63,142 nucleotides of DNA from Saprospiraceae bacterium (GTDB taxonomy: Bacteria; Bacteroidota; Bacteroidia; Chitinophagales; Saprospiraceae). Positions 16,937 to 25,708 of the stretch are shown one piece after another. Made by a program: the position numbers and the translations under genes. The first letter of the stretch is position 1; each line of letters begins with the position of its first letter. The stretch is taken from assembly GCA_020631405.1 (NCBI GenBank), contig JAHDHH010000018.1, positions 1 to 63,142 on the forward strand. The letters run 5' to 3'. The notes under the pieces were generated by a model. That model ran no database searches. It saw only the letters and a list, made by a program, of their open reading frames with translations, and was not told where the DNA came from.

Positions 16937-17307
16937 ACAAGGAATCTTCCTAAAACAAGGTAGGGGCAATACTTCATTCAAATTCAATTTCGAATAAAGA
17001 AATAATTAGGCTAACTTTGAGTTTAATACTTGAGGCGTTTGATTGTGAGGTACAACAGAGAATAAATTCGACAGAACTATATATATCCGATTAGTAGAAA
17101 ACGAGTGGAGAGGAGGTTTTTTTTATAGAAATCAAACTATTTAAAAAAGCACTAATTGCTTTAAAAGACTATTAAAAAGTAAATCCATAACTCACTGAGT
17201 GGTGATTTTCTAAGTTTTACAAAGATTAACAGTCGATATTTATTCTTTCACATAATTCATAGTTGACGTCCAAGATTATTTTTATTATCTAATAAATCTT
17301 TGACATA
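16937..17307. other. 371-base intergenic region between pheT and rny
   Basis: No gene is visible on either strand, including no zapA-like frame. The region is AT-rich and holds two weak hairpins: AAAGCA/TGCTTT at 17146-17162 and an imperfect one centred on ACTCACTGAGT near 17190-17201. It also holds a T8 run at 17117-17124, which is preceded by a purine-rich stretch rather than a stem and so is not a terminator. The space could hold a small RNA or the rny leader; I cannot show either. Confidence 0.5.
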
Positions 17308-18969
17308 ATGACAACACCTATAGCAGTAGTTGTTGGTTTACTGGTTGGATTGGCCCTAGGAGCATTCGTAGGCAATCTGATTGTAAGGCGACTATTTGGA
17401 GGCAAAATAGACGAAGCAAATAAAAAAGCTGATCTAACTATCCAACAAGCTGAGCTAACAGCAAAAGCAAAAATTCAATCTGCAGAAACCAAAGCAGAGA
17501 GCTTAGTTTCAAAAGCAGAAGCTAAGAACGAATCGATCAAACAAAAGAAAATTAGTGAGGCAAAAGAAAAATATGCCAAGCTAAAAGAAGACTACCAAGG
17601 CTACAAAGCCGAGCACAAGGTAGAAATGAAAGAAAGAGAGATGAACGTAAAAGCGATGGAGAAAGACCTCGACGCTAAACAATCATCACTCACCGAGCAG
17701 ATCGAATCAATAGAACACAGAGAGACAGAAGTCAAGGCAATCAGAGAAAACCTAGACAAACAACTGAAGATTATCTCTAAGAAAAAAGAAGAGCTAGACA
17801 AGGCAAATGAGGTTAGAATCAAAGAACTAGAGACTATCTCAAGACTGTCAGAAAGCGAAGCTAAGGAGCAATTGCTCGAAGCAGTAAAAGCCAAGGCAGA
17901 ATCAGAAGCACTAGCAATTGAGAAGACAGCTATTGCTGAGGCAAGAGAGACAGCATCTAAAGAAGCAAAGAAAATTATCATTCAGACTATCCAGAGAATG
18001 GGTGCTGAATATACTATCGAGAATACTGTATCAGTATTCAACCTAGATTCTGATGACATCAAAGGACAGATTATCGGTAGAGAAGGTCGTAACATTAGAG
18101 CTCTAGAAGCAGCGACGGGAGCAGAGATAGTAGTAGATGATACGCCAGAAGCAATTATTATCTCAAGTTTTGATCCAATCAGAAGAGAGATTTGTCGACT
18201 GGCACTGAAGAGACTAGTAGCTGATGGTAGAATACACCCAGCTAAGATTGAAGAGACAGTCGCTAAGGTACAATCTCAACTCGACGATCAGATTAAAGAA
18301 ATAGGAGAGAGAACAGTAATTGACCTTGATATCCATGGATTGAATCCTTACCTAATCAAGATGGTCGGTAGGATGAGATTCAGATCCTCATATGGACAGA
18401 ACCTCCTCAAGCACTCAATCGAGACAGCTCAGCTTTGTGGAGTTATGGCAGCGGAGCTTGGCATGAGTAACAAGCAGATCAAAATGGCGAAGAGAGCAGG
18501 TCTCCTTCATGATATTGGAAAGGTAGCTGACGAGGAGTCAGAATTGCCTCACGCATTACTAGGTATGCAGATGTGTGAAAAGCAAAAAGAACACCCAGTC
18601 ATACTCAACGCAGTTGGTGCTCACCACGACGAGATAGAAATGAATAATATCATTTCACCAATCGTACAGGCTTGTGATGCCATTTCAGGCGCTAGACCAG
18701 GAGCAAGAAGAGAGATCCTAGAGAGTTACCTGAAGAGAATCAATGAACTAGAAGATATAGCAATGGCCTATGACGGTGTGCAGAAAGCATTTGCAATCCA
18801 AGCAGGTAGGGAGCTTAGAGTTATCGTAGAGAGTGATAAAGTGACTGATGGCTATGCTGATGACCTAGCATTCATGATCTCTCAGAAGATCCAAGATGAG
18901 ATGCAGTATCCAGGTCAGGTAAAAGTGACAGTAATCAGAGAGAAAAGAGCTACAGCAATCGCGAGGTAG
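17308..18969 (+). CDS. rny: Ribonuclease Y
   Basis: The protein has 553 residues with the canonical layout. One N-terminal membrane helix (~5-27) is followed by a long Lys/Glu/Ala coiled coil (~30-225), a KH domain with [15 protein letters not shown] (~251-265), and an HD domain with LLHDIGK (H401, D402) and GAHHDE further on. RNase Y is a membrane-anchored endoribonuclease that starts mRNA decay. All metal-binding residues of the HD motif are present. The ATG at 17308 gives the expected N-terminal anchor. A good terminator lies 26 bases after the stop, so the 3' end of the unit is well defined. Confidence 0.97.
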   Translation: MTTPIAVVVGLLVGLALGAFVGNLIVRRLFGGKIDEANKKADLTIQQAELTAKAKIQSAETKAESLVSKAEAKNESIKQKKISEAKEKYAKLKEDYQGYKAEHKVEMKEREMNVKAMEKDLDAKQSSLTEQIESIEHRETEVKAIRENLDKQLKIISKKKEELDKANEVRIKELETISRLSESEAKEQLLEAVKAKAESEALAIEKTAIAEARETASKEAKKIIIQTIQRMGAEYTIENTVSVFNLDSDDIKGQIIGREGRNIRALEAATGAEIVVDDTPEAIIISSFDPIRREICRLALKRLVADGRIHPAKIEETVAKVQSQLDDQIKEIGERTVIDLDIHGLNPYLIKMVGRMRFRSSYGQNLLKHSIETAQLCGVMAAELGMSNKQIKMAKRAGLLHDIGKVADEESELPHALLGMQMCEKQKEHPVILNAVGAHHDEIEMNNIISPIVQACDAISGARPGARREILESYLKRINELEDIAMAYDGVQKAFAIQAGRELRVIVESDKVTDGYADDLAFMISQKIQDEMQYPGQVKVTVIREKRATAIAR

Positions 18970-19310
18970 TGACTCATTATAAATAAAACCACGAGGGTAA
19001 GGTTATGAAAATAGCTTTACCCTTTTTTCGTTTGTAATGTGAGGTTAAATGTAGAGTTGAGTATTACGATTAGTAGATGATATGATTATCGTTGAATTAA
19101 AAGCAATGGAAGGCATATTACTCATTCAACGAGCTGTTTTACTTACTTACATCAAAATGTTAAACATTAAATTTCAATTGTACTAATATCTTTAAGCAAG
19201 GACAACAGACAATGGTTAATGAAATATACAGAAACCTTCCAACTGATTAGAATGCTATGATTTCTATGTATCTATGTGGTTCAAAAGATTAACAACTAAG
19301 TCATAATACT
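18970..19310. other. 341-base intergenic region between rny and nadB
   Basis: The first part holds the rny terminator (18995-19028). The rest is AT-rich with no open frame of note on either strand. A TATCTTTA near 19188 is one base off the -7 consensus and could be the nadB promoter, about 120 bases before its ATG. Nothing else is visible. Confidence 0.5.
18995..19028 (+). terminator. Rho-independent terminator of rny
   Basis: GGGTAAGGTTAT pairs with ATAGCTTTACCC around a GAAA loop, with one mismatch and one G-U pair, followed directly by T6. This is a strong intrinsic terminator just after the rny stop. Confidence 0.85.
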
Positions 19311-20915
19311 ATGGTATTAGAAACAGATGTATTAATTATTGGTGCTGGAGTGGCTGGCCTCTCAACAGCTATCAAGATCGCTGAGCAGAATAAAGACAGC
19401 AAGATCCTCATACTCACCAAGACTAATAAGCAAGAGAGCAATACCCGCTGGGCCCAAGGTGGGATTGCAGTTGTGTGGGACTTTGATGTTGACAATTTCC
19501 AGAAGCATATCGATGACACCCTCATTGCAGGAGATGGACTATGCAACGAAGAAGTAGTCAGAATAGTCGTCGAAGAAGGGCACGAAAGAGTCAAAGAAAT
19601 CATAGACTGGGGAGCTAGGTTTGATAAGGAAGAGGGCAAGTATGACCTAGGCATGGAGGGAGGACATTCTGAGCATAGAATCCTTCACTTTAAAGATATT
19701 ACGGGTTGGGAGATACTGAGAAGTTTGATAGAAAAGGCGGAGACTTATCCCAATATCACTATACAAGAGCACTACTTTGCCATAGATATTATTACACAGC
19801 ACCATATGGGCAAGATAGTCACTAGGTTGACCCCAGATATAGAATGCTATGGTACCTATGCACTCAATAAGAAGACTGGCGAGATAGATACTATCTTAGC
19901 AAAGAGTACTGTCATGTGCAGCGGTGGTGGTGGCCAAGTCTATAGAAATACAACTAACCCAACTGTAGCAACAGGGGATGGGATGGCTATGGCTTATCGG
20001 GCAAATGCTAGACTAGCTAACATGGAGTTTGTCCAATTTCACCCGACTGCATTATTCAACCCAGCTGGAGAGAATCCAGACTTTCTTATTTCTGAGGCAG
20101 TGAGAGGAGAGGGAGCCATTCTCAGAACAGTAGATGGGAAGACATTTATGGAAAAGTATGATGAAAGGCTCTCCCTTGCACCAAGGGACATCGTAGCAAG
20201 AGCTATTGATAATGAGATTAAGATTAGAGGAGACGAGTATGTTTATCTGGATTGTAGTCCAATAGATAAGGATACGATACTCCACCACTTTCCGACAATC
20301 TATGAAAAGTGTAAGTCAATTGGCATTGACATCCTTAAGGGAGATATGATTCCTGTATTACCTGCATGTCACTATATGTGCGGTGGCATACATACTGATG
20401 CCTACGGAAGGACAAGTATAGCCAATCTCTACGCAGCAGGTGAGTGTACGAATAGTGGTTTGCACGGAGCTAACAGACTAGCATCTAACTCACTCTTAGA
20501 AGGGTTAGTATTTGGCAATAGGGTAGCAGAATCGGTAAACGACTCTCTTGCCACCTTAGCTTTGAAGCAGGGTATCCCAAATTGGAATGCTAAGGGTACG
20601 ACCGACCCTAAGGAGATGGTCTTACTCACACAGAGCTGGAAAGAACTCAAAGAAATCATGAGTAACTATGTCGGGATAGTCCGTACCAATGTCAGACTAA
20701 AAAGGGCACTAGATAGACTCCACCTACTCTATGTCGAAACAGAAAAACTCTATCAAGAAACCACGCTTTCACCACAACTAAGCGAACTTCGAAACCTGAT
20801 CACCATCGCCTACTTGGTGACTAAGGGAGCACAGATGAGGAGAGAGAGTAGAGGCCTGCATTACAACACTGACTACCCTAATCACTTTGACTATTTGGAG
20901 ACTACTTGGATGTAG
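19311..20915 (+). CDS. nadB: L-aspartate oxidase
   Basis: The protein has 534 residues. An FAD dinucleotide-binding motif IGAGVAGLSTA lies at ~10-20, followed by RWAQGGIA (~45-52), the active-site region EFVQFHPTAL (~241-250), and HGANRLASNSLLEGLV (~384-399). These separate NadB from succinate dehydrogenase flavoproteins. It oxidises L-aspartate to iminoaspartate, the first step of de novo NAD synthesis, which NadA completes to quinolinate. The protein is cytoplasmic. nadA and nadC are not nearby, so the gene stands alone here. nadD, a later enzyme of the same pathway, lies at 44979-45557 in this window. Confidence 0.95.
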   Translation: MVLETDVLIIGAGVAGLSTAIKIAEQNKDSKILILTKTNKQESNTRWAQGGIAVVWDFDVDNFQKHIDDTLIAGDGLCNEEVVRIVVEEGHERVKEIIDWGARFDKEEGKYDLGMEGGHSEHRILHFKDITGWEILRSLIEKAETYPNITIQEHYFAIDIITQHHMGKIVTRLTPDIECYGTYALNKKTGEIDTILAKSTVMCSGGGGQVYRNTTNPTVATGDGMAMAYRANARLANMEFVQFHPTALFNPAGENPDFLISEAVRGEGAILRTVDGKTFMEKYDERLSLAPRDIVARAIDNEIKIRGDEYVYLDCSPIDKDTILHHFPTIYEKCKSIGIDILKGDMIPVLPACHYMCGGIHTDAYGRTSIANLYAAGECTNSGLHGANRLASNSLLEGLVFGNRVAESVNDSLATLALKQGIPNWNAKGTTDPKEMVLLTQSWKELKEIMSNYVGIVRTNVRLKRALDRLHLLYVETEKLYQETTLSPQLSELRNLITIAYLVTKGAQMRRESRGLHYNTDYPNHFDYLETTWM

Positions 20916-20979
20916 AGGTGTATGTTAACGAGTTCTTATATCGTAGACTTACAGTTTGTGAGTTTATATATTATAAAAA

Positions 20980-20998
20980 ACAGATAGCATCTATCTGT
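20980..20998. terminator. Perfect hairpin between nadB and the HMGR operon
   Basis: ACAGATAG and CTATCTGT form a perfect 8-base stem with a CAT loop. On the minus strand it is followed by T6, so it would terminate minus-strand transcripts. On the plus strand it follows nadB by 65 bases but has no T-tract. It could be a weak nadB terminator, a processing site or a binding site ahead of the operon. Confidence 0.35.
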
Positions 20999-21097
20999 AA
21001 AGTGCATCTATTGTAGATTAATTTATCTCAAGTTCATTGATGATTTCAGTATTTGAAAATTGCTAGTCCCATATTTGGGTAAGTAAATACAAATAAA

Positions 21098-22288
21098 ATG
21101 AATCCATCAAATGCGAATAGAACATTGACTAGAATCTCTTATAATGAGAGACATGGTACTATATCAAGCGATGTGCAAAATCGTCATGCTCAATCTCTTA
21201 GGTCAAAAAAGAATTCTATTGATATCATCTCAGGAGAACATCAGATACCTGCAGATTATTCACTCAAAGGCAATATAGAGAACCACATCGGCTATGCGCA
21301 AGTACCAATTGGTTTAGCTGGACCTCTCAAGATAAGCGATCTAGGCAGTGAAATACATGTACCACTTTCGACCACAGAAGGTGCATTAGTAGCGTCCTAT
21401 AGCCGAGGAATGAAGGCAATGACCTTATCAGGTGGAGTTAATGCAGTCTGTCTTGGTCAAGAAGTACAGCGATGTCCACTCTTTAAGTTTGATTCTGTAG
21501 TAGAAGGTATCAGGTTTGCAAGATGGGCTGAAGCTAACCTCCATTATTTTCAGTCATTAGTGATGGAGACTAGCAATTATGCAAGTCTAATAGAAGTCAA
21601 GCCTCACATAGAAGCTAATACTGTAACATTGAAGTGCTGCTACACATGTGGTGATGCTGCTGGCCAAAATATGGTTACAATAGCTACCGAGCATATTTGT
21701 CAGCATATTATCAAACAAAGCCCAGTGTCTATACATCGCTGGTACATTGAGGGTAATTCAGCAGGGGATAAGAAAATAACACAACTTGCATTAGCTTCAG
21801 GTAGAGGGAGGAAGGTCATTGTAGAATCATTGATCAAACAAGACATTATCCATTCAGTACTCAAGTCAAGCGCTGAGCACATTTACCAGTATTGGATAGA
21901 ATCGAATCTGTCTATGATGCAAACTGGAGCCATAGGGAATCATGGTCATATTGCCAATGGTTTGACAGCCATATATATGGCATGTGGTCAGGATGTGGCT
22001 AGTGTAGTAGAATCGAGTGTTGGTATACTCAGAATGGAACTGAGAGGAGATGCTGACTTATACATAGCACTTACACTACCCAGTTTGATTGTTGGGACTG
22101 TAGGAGGAGGCACTCATCTACCTACCCAGCAAGAGGCTCTTTCTCTGATAGGTTGTCTTGGTAGTGGGAGGGCTGAGAGATTTGCTAAGATATGCGGTGC
22201 AACAGCTTTAGCAGGAGAACTGTCAATAGCTGCGGCTATTGCAGAAGGACATTTTACTCAAGCTCACCAGAATCTCGGAAGAAAATAA
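21098..22288 (+). CDS. Hydroxymethylglutaryl-CoA reductase (divergent)
   Basis: The protein has 396 residues, soluble, and lacks the membrane domain of animal HMGR. Recognisable blocks are ENHIGYAQVPIGLAGPL (61-77), TTEGALVAS (92-100; Glu94 catalytic), GNSAGDKK (219-226; catalytic Lys), GQD (Asp299) and the C-terminal His390 in FTQAH. These correspond to Glu559, Lys691, Asp767 and His866 of the human enzyme. The nicotinamide/CoA region reads DAAGQNM where DAMGMNM is usual, and GAIGNHGHIAN replaces the usual GGFNAHAAN, so it is a divergent member. It should reduce HMG-CoA to mevalonate, the committed step of the mevalonate route. It begins the operon, 3 bases before the UbiA gene. No other mevalonate enzyme is in the window. 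Confidence 0.85.
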   Translation: MNPSNANRTLTRISYNERHGTISSDVQNRHAQSLRSKKNSIDIISGEHQIPADYSLKGNIENHIGYAQVPIGLAGPLKISDLGSEIHVPLSTTEGALVASYSRGMKAMTLSGGVNAVCLGQEVQRCPLFKFDSVVEGIRFARWAEANLHYFQSLVMETSNYASLIEVKPHIEANTVTLKCCYTCGDAAGQNMVTIATEHICQHIIKQSPVSIHRWYIEGNSAGDKKITQLALASGRGRKVIVESLIKQDIIHSVLKSSAEHIYQYWIESNLSMMQTGAIGNHGHIANGLTAIYMACGQDVASVVESSVGILRMELRGDADLYIALTLPSLIVGTVGGGTHLPTQQEALSLIGCLGSGRAERFAKICGATALAGELSIAAAIAEGHFTQAHQNLGRK

Positions 22289-22291
22289 GAG

Positions 22292-23215
22292 ATGATGAAT
22301 CAACAAGCACTATTCACAAGACTCATCCAATACCAAAAAGAAAGATTCCCATTGGTCCAAAATGGTCTATTGATTGTAGTATTTACTTGCTCCGCAATTG
22401 CCTATTCTCGTCTTTGTAGAGGCGATATATCTATGGTCAATTGGAAGGATTTGATGATTGGTATATTCACTAATCTGACGTTTTTCTTTGTGCTAAGGAT
22501 AAGTGATGAATTCAAAGATCATAAAGAAGACTTGCTTTATCGAAGCTATTTGCCAGTGCCAAGAGGTTTGGTGACTCTTAATGACCTAGCTATAGTTGGT
22601 GCCACCTTAGTCGTCATACAAGTAAGCTTGATTCTCTTTGTTCAGATACAAATGTTGTTATTATTCATAGGAGTATGGGTGTATTTGTACTTGATGCGGT
22701 ATGAGTTTTTTGTGAAAGCATGGCTAAAGGAGAAGCAGGTATTGTATGTTATAAGCCATATGGCCATCATTCCAATTATCGATCTCTATTCAAGTGGATT
22801 AGATTGGAAACTCAGTAATAGTACACTTCACCTTGGGATACTGTGGTTTGTGGCCTTGTCCTTTTGTAATGGTATTGTCTTGGAAGTTGGTCGCAAGATA
22901 AAAGCACCAGAAGATGAAGAGATTGGAGTAATCACATATTCCAAACTCTTTGGCACCAAAGGTGGAGTGCTACTTTGGATATTCCTATTGACAGTGACGT
23001 TCTTACTTACCCTCGGAGCAATTCATCATGCTGGATTTTCTTTATTAGCATATAGCATGATCACCATTGCTTACTTATGCAGCCTGATTCCACCAATACT
23101 ATTTATCAATGAAATGAATGCTAATTCTGCCAAGCGAATAGAAGCAGCTGCCGGAATATGGACTATTGTAATGTATTTGACCCTTGGGATAGTCCCGCTG
23201 CTACTTCAGTTATAA
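22292..23215 (+). CDS. UbiA-family prenyltransferase-like membrane protein
   Basis: The protein has 307 residues and about eight or nine membrane helices. Two UbiA Asp motifs are present: D72-E-F-K-D76-H-K-E-D80, followed by the family's YLPVPRGLV, and a second acidic motif around D208 in APEDEEIGV. UbiA enzymes move a prenyl chain from prenyl diphosphate to an acceptor in the membrane: quinone precursors, haem, chlorophyllide, or glyceryl ethers in archaea. The acceptor is not evident. Its place directly after HMG-CoA reductase suggests an isoprenoid substrate. It is the second gene of the operon, 3 bases after the first. Confidence 0.75.
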   Translation: MMNQQALFTRLIQYQKERFPLVQNGLLIVVFTCSAIAYSRLCRGDISMVNWKDLMIGIFTNLTFFFVLRISDEFKDHKEDLLYRSYLPVPRGLVTLNDLAIVGATLVVIQVSLILFVQIQMLLLFIGVWVYLYLMRYEFFVKAWLKEKQVLYVISHMAIIPIIDLYSSGLDWKLSNSTLHLGILWFVALSFCNGIVLEVGRKIKAPEDEEIGVITYSKLFGTKGGVLLWIFLLTVTFLLTLGAIHHAGFSLLAYSMITIAYLCSLIPPILFINEMNANSAKRIEAAAGIWTIVMYLTLGIVPLLLQL

Positions 23216-23242
23216 AATGTCAATTTAACTATTACTCACAAG

Positions 23243-25708
23243 ATGAAAAAAATAAAACACTCAAAGGCAACTCTAGGCGGTAAGGCAAGTAACCTTGCTC
23301 AGTTAGAAGACTTAGGATATGAAGTCCCTGCTTGGTTGGTAATCGATAGCTCTTATTCTGAAGTCTACCATAATCACAATAACCCAAGTCAAGCAATAGA
23401 TGACTTAAGGCTTGATGAAAGACTAAGTAGCACATTCGGAAGCGATTATAAAACAAAGATATATGCAGTAAGATCTTCAGCAATTGATGAAGATGGTTAT
23501 CAGCTCTCATTTGCAGGAATGTATACATCCCTGCTAACGGTAGCTTATCCAGATTTGTCTGATGCAATCATTGCAGTTTGGAAGTCTGTTCAATCTGATC
23601 ATATTCTTGAATATAGAAAGAGACATGGACTTTCTCACAACACTTCTATTGCGGTAATCATCCAAGAGATGGTGAAGAGTGATACTTCAGGAGTGGCATT
23701 TGGGTTGAATCCAGTTTCTGGAAACTACAATGAACGCATCATATCAACGGTCAAGGGACTAGGTGACCAACTGGTATCAGGCCAAGTTAGTGGTGATACT
23801 TATACCATCATTGATGGACAAATAGATATACAATTAGAGATTAGCAAGTCAGATAAGCCCCTATTGTCAGAACAACAAATCAGAGAAATTGATGATGTTT
23901 TGACTGTTGTTGAAGATCATTATGGCTCACCTCAAGACGTTGAATTTACTTACTGCAACGAGAGGTTATATTTGCTACAGACTCGTCCAGTAACTGCAGT
24001 TAGACAACCACTTGACACTCTCTGGGACAATAGTAATATTATAGAGTCCTATCCTGGAATTACCATGCCGCTTACCTTCTCATTCATTCAAAAAATGTAT
24101 CAAGGAGTATATGTTCAACTTGTTAGATTATTAGGTGTCAGCGCTAAAACAATTCAAGCTAATGCGGATATATTTTCGCATACTCTAGGACATGTAAGGG
24201 GTAGGGTATACTACAACCTTAAGCACTGGTACAGGATGCTCGCCTTGGTCCCAGGTTATAGACTCAATGCTCAGTATATGGAGACTATGATGGGAGTTAG
24301 AGAGAGGTTTGAAACTGAAGACCTGCCTAAGACTTCCAAGTCTATTGCCTTAATTAAGGTAGTAGTTATGATTGTTAAGATGCTCTTGATACAAATCACT
24401 TTGCCCTGGAGAAGGCGGAGGTTTGTCACAACACTACAACCGATACTTCAATCTTATCAGGAGATGGATATTAGTCAATTGAGCTCAACAGAATTAGTTC
24501 GGCTCTATCAAGCTTATGAGACCTCAGTGTTAATAAAGTGGAAAGCCCCTTTGGTAAATGATTTTTTCTCTATGATCTGGTTTGGGCTCCTAAAAAAGCA
24601 TTGCGAAAGTCTAAGCACCAATAACCTAAATCTTCATAATGACCTACTGTGCGGAAGTCGAGATATTATCTCAGTAGAACCCATTAGGAGGACAATAGCA
24701 ATAGTTGATGAGATCAAAGAAAGTCAAAAATATACTCAGTTGTTTGAGATCAATGACCCTATCCACATTTGGCAAAGTCTAAAGTATAAGGAATATATAG
24801 AACTCAAAACAAATATAGACCTCTACCTCCAGGATTTTGGCGAACGCTGTGTAGGTGAACTTAAATTAGAGACAGTGTCTTATACACAGCAGCCATCTTC
24901 TTACATAAAGGTGCTGTTGAATTACCTGCAAAGTGGAGTGAGTAAAGAGACGCTATCAGGTGAATTAGATTTGCAGTTGAGAGAGTCTGCGGAGGAAGAA
25001 GTCAAGTCAGCACTCCAGTATAAACCTTTCAAACGTGTTGTATTTTACACCATTCTATCCAAAGCTAGAGACTTAGTTAGCAATAGGGAGAACTTAAGGT
25101 ATGAACGTACAAAGGCATTTGGAGTTGTGAGAAAATTGTTCACAGGACTTGGTCTAGCTTTGTTAAGAGAAGGTAGACTAGACCACTTCAGGTATGTATT
25201 TTTCTTAAATCTAGAGGACTTAGCTCAATTAGAGTCAATTGATATTAAGGCCACTATAGCTAAGCAAAAAGCGCTGTATAGAAAGTATAGCAGTGAACAG
25301 GTGCCAGCTGATAGGTTCTGGACGCCAGGCAATGATTTTTCAGATAAATACATTTTTACACCAGATAGAAATATTCAATTCGAAGGAGATCTAACTGGTA
25401 TAGGCTGTTGCCCGGGTGTTGTACAAGCCAAAGTCAGAGTTATTACTCACCCCAATGAGGTAGATTCACTCAATGGTGAGATTCTCGTGACCATGAGTAC
25501 TGATCCTGGTTGGGTAACACTCTTCCCATCTGCTGGCGGAATCATAGTACAACGAGGAAGTTTGTTGAGTCATTCGGCCATCGTTTCCAGAGAAATGGGT
25601 ATACCTTGTATTGTTAGTGCAGAAGGTGTCACAAGACAATTAAAGACTGGAGACGAAGTCCTAATGGACGGTTCTACTGGAGCAATTAAACTCCTTAATC
25701 ATGCCTAA
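23243..25708 (+). CDS. PEP synthase/rifampicin-phosphotransferase-like enzyme
   Basis: The protein has 821 residues in three parts. Residues ~1-255 are a PPDK N-terminal ATP-binding domain (GGKASNLAQL, YAVRSSAIDED, then LYLLQTRPV). Residues ~260-700 are a helical middle region unlike the PEP-binding TIM barrel of true PEP synthase. Residues ~720-821 are a PEP-utiliser swivelling His domain (GCCPGVVQAKVRV and RGSLLSHSAIVSREMGIP, with His777 the phosphocarrier). This ATP-domain/substrate-domain/His-domain order is that of rifampicin phosphotransferase and similar enzymes, which transfer the beta-phosphate of ATP to an alcohol. I infer phosphorylation of a lipid or isoprenoid intermediate rather than pyruvate. 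It overlaps the next gene by 8 bases. Confidence 0.75.
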   Translation: MKKIKHSKATLGGKASNLAQLEDLGYEVPAWLVIDSSYSEVYHNHNNPSQAIDDLRLDERLSSTFGSDYKTKIYAVRSSAIDEDGYQLSFAGMYTSLLTVAYPDLSDAIIAVWKSVQSDHILEYRKRHGLSHNTSIAVIIQEMVKSDTSGVAFGLNPVSGNYNERIISTVKGLGDQLVSGQVSGDTYTIIDGQIDIQLEISKSDKPLLSEQQIREIDDVLTVVEDHYGSPQDVEFTYCNERLYLLQTRPVTAVRQPLDTLWDNSNIIESYPGITMPLTFSFIQKMYQGVYVQLVRLLGVSAKTIQANADIFSHTLGHVRGRVYYNLKHWYRMLALVPGYRLNAQYMETMMGVRERFETEDLPKTSKSIALIKVVVMIVKMLLIQITLPWRRRRFVTTLQPILQSYQEMDISQLSSTELVRLYQAYETSVLIKWKAPLVNDFFSMIWFGLLKKHCESLSTNNLNLHNDLLCGSRDIISVEPIRRTIAIVDEIKESQKYTQLFEINDPIHIWQSLKYKEYIELKTNIDLYLQDFGERCVGELKLETVSYTQQPSSYIKVLLNYLQSGVSKETLSGELDLQLRESAEEEVKSALQYKPFKRVVFYTILSKARDLVSNRENLRYERTKAFGVVRKLFTGLGLALLREGRLDHFRYVFFLNLEDLAQLESIDIKATIAKQKALYRKYSSEQVPADRFWTPGNDFSDKYIFTPDRNIQFEGDLTGIGCCPGVVQAKVRVITHPNEVDSLNGEILVTMSTDPGWVTLFPSAGGIIVQRGSLLSHSAIVSREMGIPCIVSAEGVTRQLKTGDEVLMDGSTGAIKLLNHA

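Noticed and set aside
17101..17124. Terminator for pheT ending in the T8 run at 17117-17124
   Set aside because: The bases before the T-run are almost all purines (GAGTGGAGAGGAGG) and cannot form a hairpin.
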